A model generated the notes under the pieces. It searched no databases. It was not told the origin of the DNA and saw nothing but the letters and a program-made list of their open reading frames with translations. A program made the translations under genes and the position numbers. From Phytohabitans sp036906915 (GTDB lineage Bacteria; Actinomycetota; Actinomycetes; Mycobacteriales; Micromonosporaceae): a DNA stretch of 64,000 nt. The first letter of the stretch is position 1; each line of letters starts with the position of its first letter. The stretch spans positions 248,001 to 312,000 of the forward strand of contig NZ_JBAKHX010000004.1 in assembly GCF_036906915.1 (NCBI RefSeq), written 5' to 3'. This document shows, in pieces, positions 59,772 through 64,000 of the stretch.

Positions 59772-61039
59772 GCGGCGTGTCCCGGATCAAGGAGTTCAAC
59801 CTGCCCGACCTCGGTGAAGGTCTCACCGAGGGCGAGATCCTCAAGTGGCTGGTGAAGGTCGGCGACACCATCGAGCTGAACCAGCCGATCGTCGAGGTCG
59901 AAACCGCCAAGGCGGCGGTGGAGATCCCGGCGAAGTGGGCCGGCAAGGTGCAGGCGATCTTCCATGAGGAGGGCACGACCGTCGAGGTCGGCACCCCGAT
60001 CATCGCGATCGACACCGACCCTTCGGCGCCGCCCGCGGAGGAGCCGGCGCCGGCGGAAGCGCCGGCACGGACCCCGGTCCTGGTGGGTTACGGTCCGCGC
60101 TCGGGCGCGGCCACAAGACGCCCGAGAAAAAGCGCAAATGGTACGCCCACCGCCCAGCCCGCCACCGTGGAATCCGTGCCCGAACGGCCTCTCATCCTGG
60201 CCAAGCCACCGGTGCGCAAGCTTGCTCGCGATCTCGGCGTAGACCTCGCCACGCTCGCCGGCACCGGCCCGCAGGGCTCGATCACCCGAGATGACGTGGA
60301 GCAGGCCGCCACCCCGGCGCGTCCGGCACCGGTCACGGTCGGCGGCGAGCAGCGCATACCGGTCAAGGGCGTGCGCAAGCTCACGGCCGACAACATGGTG
60401 GCCTCGGCGTTCACCGCGCCGCACGTCACCGAGTTCCTGACCGTCGACGTGACCCGGGCGGTCAAGGCGCTCGACCGGCTGCGCACGCTGCGAGACTGGC
60501 GCGACGTGCGGGTCTCGCCGCTGCTGCTGGCGGCCAAGGCGGTGCTGCTGGCCATCCGGCGCCACCCGATGGTCAACTCCACCTGGGCCGGCGACGAGAT
60601 CATCGTCAAGCCGTACGTCAACCTGGGCATCGCGGCGGCCACCGAGCGCGGCCTGGTGGTGCCGAACATCAAGGATGCCGGGCAGCTGTCGCTGCGCGAG
60701 CTGGCCGACGCGCTGACCGGTCTGGTGCAGACCGCCAAAGCGGGCAAGACGTCGCCGGCCGACATGAGCGGCGGCACGTTCACGATCACGAATGTGGGGG
60801 TGTTCGGCGTCGACACGGGCACGCCGATACTTCCCCCGGGTGAATCGGCAATCCTCGCATTTGGTGCGATCCGCGATATGCCATGGGTGCACAAAGGAAA
60901 GATCAAGGTGCGCCAGGTCACGACGCTCGGCCTGTCGTTCGACCACCGCATCATCGACGGCGAGCTCGGCTCCCTGTTCCTGCGCGACATAGGCACGTTC
61001 CTGGAAGACCCCGAGGCCGCCCTGCTGGCCTGGACCTAG
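59768..61039 (+). CDS. 2-oxo-acid dehydrogenase E2 (lipoyl acyltransferase)
   Basis: A 423-residue E2: one lipoyl domain (DLGEGLTEGEILKWLVKVGDTI; lipoylated Lys48 in VETAKAAVEI), Pro/Ala linker, peripheral-subunit-binding domain (VRKLARDLGVDLATLAGTGPQGSITRDDV) and catalytic domain ending SFDHRIIDGELG with the active His. One lipoyl domain and operon order alpha-beta-E2 match branched-chain or acetoin-type complexes. No E3 gene is adjacent. GTG 59768 overlaps the E1 beta stop; GTG 59777 is an alternative. Confidence 0.94.
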   Translation: MSGVSRIKEFNLPDLGEGLTEGEILKWLVKVGDTIELNQPIVEVETAKAAVEIPAKWAGKVQAIFHEEGTTVEVGTPIIAIDTDPSAPPAEEPAPAEAPARTPVLVGYGPRSGAATRRPRKSANGTPTAQPATVESVPERPLILAKPPVRKLARDLGVDLATLAGTGPQGSITRDDVEQAATPARPAPVTVGGEQRIPVKGVRKLTADNMVASAFTAPHVTEFLTVDVTRAVKALDRLRTLRDWRDVRVSPLLLAAKAVLLAIRRHPMVNSTWAGDEIIVKPYVNLGIAAATERGLVVPNIKDAGQLSLRELADALTGLVQTAKAGKTSPADMSGGTFTITNVGVFGVDTGTPILPPGESAILAFGAIRDMPWVHKGKIKVRQVTTLGLSFDHRIIDGELGSLFLRDIGTFLEDPEAALLAWT

Positions 61040-61050
61040 CCGCCGCTCCG

Positions 61051-61100
61051 CCTCAGCCCCACCGAGCCCCACCGAGCCCCACCGAGCCCCACCGAGTCCC
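61051..61100 (+). repeat. Decamer tandem repeat after E2 gene
   Basis: CCTCAGCCCC, three ACCGAGCCCC units and one ACCGAGTCCC stand in tandem between the E2 stop and copy D of the palindromic element. Confidence 0.85.
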
Positions 61101-61103
61101 GCC

Positions 61104-61178
61104 GATCAAGGACAAACGCACGTGCTTGGATCTCTGATCCACGTGCATATGCCCTTGATCGGCGGGATTTTCTTGATC
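61104..61178 (+). repeat. GATC-palindrome element, copy D
   Basis: 75 bp, same orientation as A and C: left arm GATCAAGGACAAACGCACGTG, centre with GGATCTCTGATCC, right arm ending GCCCTTGATC (61160), then the extra arm ending TTTTCTTGATC (61178). It lies 65 bp after the E2 stop and 53 bp before the TATAAT of the next gene. Confidence 0.85.
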
Positions 61179-61230
61179 GACGTTCCCGCTCGCTAACCTT
61201 CGATCCTTCGGCACGTGGCTCAACTCACCT

Positions 61231-61236
61231 TATAAT
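61231..61236 (+). promoter_or_regulatory. Consensus -10 box of the 45-aa gene
   Basis: A perfect TATAAT, rare in this high-GC sequence, 66 bp before the ATG at 61303. A -35 at 17-18 bp is poor (TTCGGC or TCGGCA). The transcript would have a leader of about 60 nt with an AGGAGGGGAG ribosome binding site (61280-61289). Confidence 0.6.
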
Positions 61237-61302
61237 CGTTGGCGATGCTCCCCGCTGCGGGGTTTAATTGAAACGAACCAGGAGGGGAGCAACCAGACCA
61301 CC

Positions 61303-61440
61303 ATGAAGATGATCGATCGGTACCGCAGCCGCCGCGAGGCCTCGCGCCGCAACCGAGCCATCGAGCGCGCACTGCGCGCCACGAACTCGCCGGCCGTCCG
61401 CGATGAGATCCGCATCATGGCGCAGCGCTACTACGGGTAA
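61303..61440 (+). CDS. 45-aa basic protein, stand-alone transcription unit
   Basis: ATG 61303 to TAA 61440 encodes MKMIDRYRSRREASRRNRAI, then ERALRATNSPAVRDEIRIMA and QRYYG. Highly basic, helical, no TM. It has its own promoter (TATAAT), a very strong Shine-Dalgarno and a perfect terminator 17 nt downstream, so it is almost surely expressed. The sequence looks like a conserved short actinomycete protein, but function is unknown; nucleic-acid or ribosome binding would fit the charge. Confidence 0.75.
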   Translation: MKMIDRYRSRREASRRNRAIERALRATNSPAVRDEIRIMAQRYYG

Positions 61441-61457
61441 CGCCGCCACTACCTCGC

Positions 61458-61484
61458 GACCCGCCCGGCTGCTCCGGGCGGGTC
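61458..61484 (+). terminator. Intrinsic terminator of the 45-aa gene
   Basis: GACCCGCCCGG, loop CTGCT, CCGGGCGGGTC, followed by TTTCGTGTCT: 11-bp perfect stem with a short T-run. Confidence 0.9.
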
Positions 61485-61720
61485 TTTCGTGTCTATGGCG
61501 TCGCACACCGGGATTCCTACGTCCCTGAGCGCCCGGTACGGTTGGCGGGGTCGCCGCCCTCGCGCAGCGCACCCGCCGGTGTCGATCGAGGAGATCGCCG
61601 GCGGGCCGCTGGTCAGGGGCTGCACCACCTGCACCGGCCGGTCTCGCCGCACCGGCAGCCAGGCCAGCCGCGCCCCCACAAAGGGGGCGGTACGGCCGAG
61701 ATGCGATGAGGAGGCGCACC

Positions 61721-64000
61721 ATGACGTCCGAGGGGCCGCAGCACCACGCCCCGGAGCCGGCCGACGCTGCCCCGGGCACCGGCGGAACCGCCCCGTACGG
61801 CGTGGCGCACGACAGCGAGTGGGGCGCCCCGCCGCCCCCCGGCCAGCCGCCGACCCCCTGGGGCCCCGCTCCCGCGAGCAACGGCAATGAGCCGGCGTCT
61901 CCCGCACCCGCCTTCTCCGCGGACTGGTCGTCCCAGCCCGCCGCCTACCCGCCGCCAACGGCCTACCCGCCGCCAACGGCCTATCCGCCGGCATCCGGCT
62001 CTCCGGCACAGCCGGTGTCCCCGGCGTACCCGCAAGCGAGCGGCTCCACTTCGCCCTACCCGCCAGCCAGCGGTTCGGCGTCGCCCTACCCGCAGCCGCA
62101 CCCGCAGGGCGGCGGCGAGCCCTCCGGGTACCCCAGCGAGCCGCCCTTCCCTGCGCGGCCGCAGTCTCCTGCCCAGCCCCCCGCGTACGGCTCGGAGTCC
62201 TCCGACTTCTCAGGTGAGCCCCCGTTCGCGGCGCGCCCGCAGAGCCCAGCGGAGCCGTTCTCGGCCCAGCCACAGAGCCCCGCACAACCGCCCGCCTACG
62301 GCAACGAATACTCGGCCTTCCCGGCCGAGACGCCCTTCGCCGGACGGCCGCAAAGCCCAGCCGGGCCGCCCCCCTATGGCGCGGACTCCGCCTTCCCGAG
62401 CGAGTCGCCGTTCGCCGCACGGCCGCAGTCGCCAGCCGAGCCACCGAGCTACGGCTCCCGGGCCAGCTTCAGCGCCTCGGCGCCGACCGGCTCCCCGGTG
62501 CAGCCCGTGTCGCCCGCCCGGCCGCAGAGCGGCGGCGAGCCCGGCATCTACGGAGCGTCCCTCGGCCGTCAGCAGCCGAGCGACGAGCCCGCGCCCTTCG
62601 GCGGGCACCCGCAGGTTGGCACGTTCGCAGACGAGCAGCCCTTCGCCGCCCGGCCGCAGTCACCCGCCGAGCCACCCTCCTTCGACACCGGCCCGCCCGC
62701 ATCGCAGGTCCCGCCGGCCAAGGCGCCGACGTATGGCGCCCGGGCATCGGTGGCTCCCCCGACGCCGGCCGGCGAGCCGGTTGGCCTGCCCCCAGAGGCC
62801 TGGGCACCGGCCGGCGCGTGGCCGCCTCCGCCACAGCAGAACTTCCCGGCGGCCTACCCGCCACCGCCAAACGAGGCCGGCTACCCGCAGCCCCACGAGC
62901 CGGAGCCTCAGCAGCGGCCCCAGCACTACGAGCCCGAGCGGTACGAGCAGGCCCCGCCGCCGTCGGACCCGACCGGTCCGGGTGGCCCGTTCGCCGGCCA
63001 GCAGGTCAGGGTCCCGGGCGCCAGCCTCGGCAAACCGCCGCCCGACTTCGACGAGCCGAGCAGCGGCAGCCTCTTCACGCCCCGCGCCGCCGCCGACCCG
63101 TACGGCTCGCCACCGGCCGCCCCGGCCGGCCCGGCTTTCGCCAACGGTTTCGACTACGTGAGCCATGGCGGTCCTTCCGCACAGGGCGGCCAGGATGCCC
63201 CGCCGGAGGTCGCCCCACCGGTGCCGCAGCCGCGCACGCCGAAGGAAGGGTCCGCGAGCGGCCGGGTCTCGGTGCCGCAGCCAGCCGCACCGTCACCCCA
63301 GGTCTCGGAGCAGGCGGGCGGGCACCGGCCGGTGTCGGCCAGCGCGTCGGTCCCGACCACCAGCCGGGTTTCCCCGCCGTCAGACCTGGCACCGCCGCCG
63401 CCGATGAGCACCCCACAGCCCCGGGTGTACGGGCGTCCGGCCGCAGCCGAGCCACCCGAAGACGCGTACCCGCCGGCTGCCCCGCCGATCGCCACGGCCG
63501 CGAGCGCGCGGGTCTCACCGCCCCAGGTGCCGCATTCACCGGCTGACCCGTACGCCGAGCCGACCGGTATCTTCCAGGGCCCACCGCCCAACGAAGACCG
63601 GAGCGCCGGCCAGCCGTACCCGCAGTCCGGCTTCGCACCTGCCCCTGTCTCGCCGCCCAGCCAGGGCCATGGCCCGCAGTCCGGCATGCAGCAGGGCGGG
63701 TTCGGCGCCGGCCAGCCAGCCGCGTACGCCCAGCCGCACGGGGTCCCTCAGGAGTACGGCGCGCCGTACGGGCAGCAGGGCTTCGGGCAGCAGGGCTTCG
63801 GGCAGCAGGGCTTCGGGCAGCAGGGCTTCGGACCGGACGGCCCGGCGCAGGCTGGCGGAGCGCAAGGGTTCGGGCAGGGTGGGCCTCAGGGCTTCGGCCC
63901 GCAGGCCGGGCCCAACGCGACGAGCCAGATGAGCCTGCCGCACGGCACCGCGCAGATGGGGCCTGCACAGGGCTTCCCGCCCGCCGAGGCCGAGGCCGAT
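61721..64000 (+). CDS. Long Pro/Gln-rich disordered protein, C-terminus beyond window
   Basis: The frame is open from ATG 61721 (GAGGAGG 6 nt upstream) to the last base, 760 residues without a stop. It is almost entirely Pro, Ala, Ser, Gln, Gly and Tyr. From about residue 140 a degenerate module with the core PFAARPQSPAEPPSYG recurs about five times. Near the visible end a perfect GQQGF tandem repeat occurs (about 63770-63830). No folded domain or TM has appeared yet; in relatives such N-termini precede membrane or kinase-like domains, which cannot be seen here. Confidence 0.8.
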   Translation, partial: MTSEGPQHHAPEPADAAPGTGGTAPYGVAHDSEWGAPPPPGQPPTPWGPAPASNGNEPASPAPAFSADWSSQPAAYPPPTAYPPPTAYPPASGSPAQPVSPAYPQASGSTSPYPPASGSASPYPQPHPQGGGEPSGYPSEPPFPARPQSPAQPPAYGSESSDFSGEPPFAARPQSPAEPFSAQPQSPAQPPAYGNEYSAFPAETPFAGRPQSPAGPPPYGADSAFPSESPFAARPQSPAEPPSYGSRASFSASAPTGSPVQPVSPARPQSGGEPGIYGASLGRQQPSDEPAPFGGHPQVGTFADEQPFAARPQSPAEPPSFDTGPPASQVPPAKAPTYGARASVAPPTPAGEPVGLPPEAWAPAGAWPPPPQQNFPAAYPPPPNEAGYPQPHEPEPQQRPQHYEPERYEQAPPPSDPTGPGGPFAGQQVRVPGASLGKPPPDFDEPSSGSLFTPRAAADPYGSPPAAPAGPAFANGFDYVSHGGPSAQGGQDAPPEVAPPVPQPRTPKEGSASGRVSVPQPAAPSPQVSEQAGGHRPVSASASVPTTSRVSPPSDLAPPPPMSTPQPRVYGRPAAAEPPEDAYPPAAPPIATAASARVSPPQVPHSPADPYAEPTGIFQGPPPNEDRSAGQPYPQSGFAPAPVSPPSQGHGPQSGMQQGGFGAGQPAAYAQPHGVPQEYGAPYGQQGFGQQGFGQQGFGQQGFGPDGPAQAGGAQGFGQGGPQGFGPQAGPNATSQMSLPHGTAQMGPAQGFPPAEAEAD

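Noticed and set aside
61217..61226. GGCTCAACTC resembling one half of the clpB HAIR operator
   Set aside because: There is no inverted partner at the 7-bp spacing, so it cannot be called an HspR site.

Overview
The window is 64 kb of very GC-rich chromosome from a filamentous actinobacterium. HspR/HAIR-controlled chaperones, a sigma-B/F type factor, family-2 cellulose-binding modules, a DynA/DynB-like pair and many Pro-rich single-span membrane proteins fit Micromonosporaceae. That family assignment is inference from gene content, not from a marker gene. I found no rRNA, tRNA, CRISPR array, insertion sequence or prophage.

Layout. 1-10.1 kb: a two-component system (786-3001) followed in line by two small exported proteins; a CynX-type MFS exporter divergent from a FadR-type GntR regulator around a perfect palindrome; mscL; a small Trp-rich gene behind a LexA-like box; a PadR regulator with tandem operators heading an ABC exporter; and a second two-component system (7638-10048). 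10.1-16.7 kb: a 39-aa peptide coupled to a DUF3152 metzincin-like protein, a 700-bp repeat-rich gap, three single-span proteins in a row, a polytopic membrane protein and a SigB/F-type sigma factor. 16.7-24 kb: a GH74 xyloglucanase with CBM2, a decayed sugar-kinase remnant, a permuted papain-like protein, a LURP-one protein, a stand-alone LigD-type polymerase/primase and a CBM2-Fn3-Fn3 secreted protein. 24-39.5 kb: YibE/F, TetR and partner, purA, a DAGK-like protein, a Pro-rich MinD/EspI-like ATPase, DUF3151, LOG family, fba, DedA, ArsR, pyrE, SDR and small membrane proteins. 39.7-50.3 kb: the heat-shock region (clpB; dnaK-grpE-dnaJ-hspR) interrupted by a KhtTU-like K+/H+ antiporter. 50.5-56.6 kb: two dynamin-like GTPases and followers. 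57.6-61 kb: a 2-oxo-acid dehydrogenase operon (E1 alpha, E1 beta, E2). 61.3-64 kb: a 45-aa stand-alone gene and the start of a long Pro/Gln-rich protein.

Common themes. Several promoters put a TAnnnT -10 box 6-8 nt before the start codon (5627, 5878, 25296), which suggests leaderless mRNAs. Operons are packed with ATGA overlaps. Three convergent gene pairs share one YTAG tetranucleotide as both stop codons. perfect or near-perfect HAIR palindromes precede clpB and dnaK, with hspR itself at the end of the dnaK cluster, so one repressor probably controls both.

The least explained element is a dispersed 75-76 bp palindromic repeat built on GATCAAGG...CCTTGATC. It occurs as four full copies and one partial copy, all intergenic. 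Two of the copies are inverted with respect to each other and enclose 443 bp that include a 13-bp tandem repeat (11023-11617).
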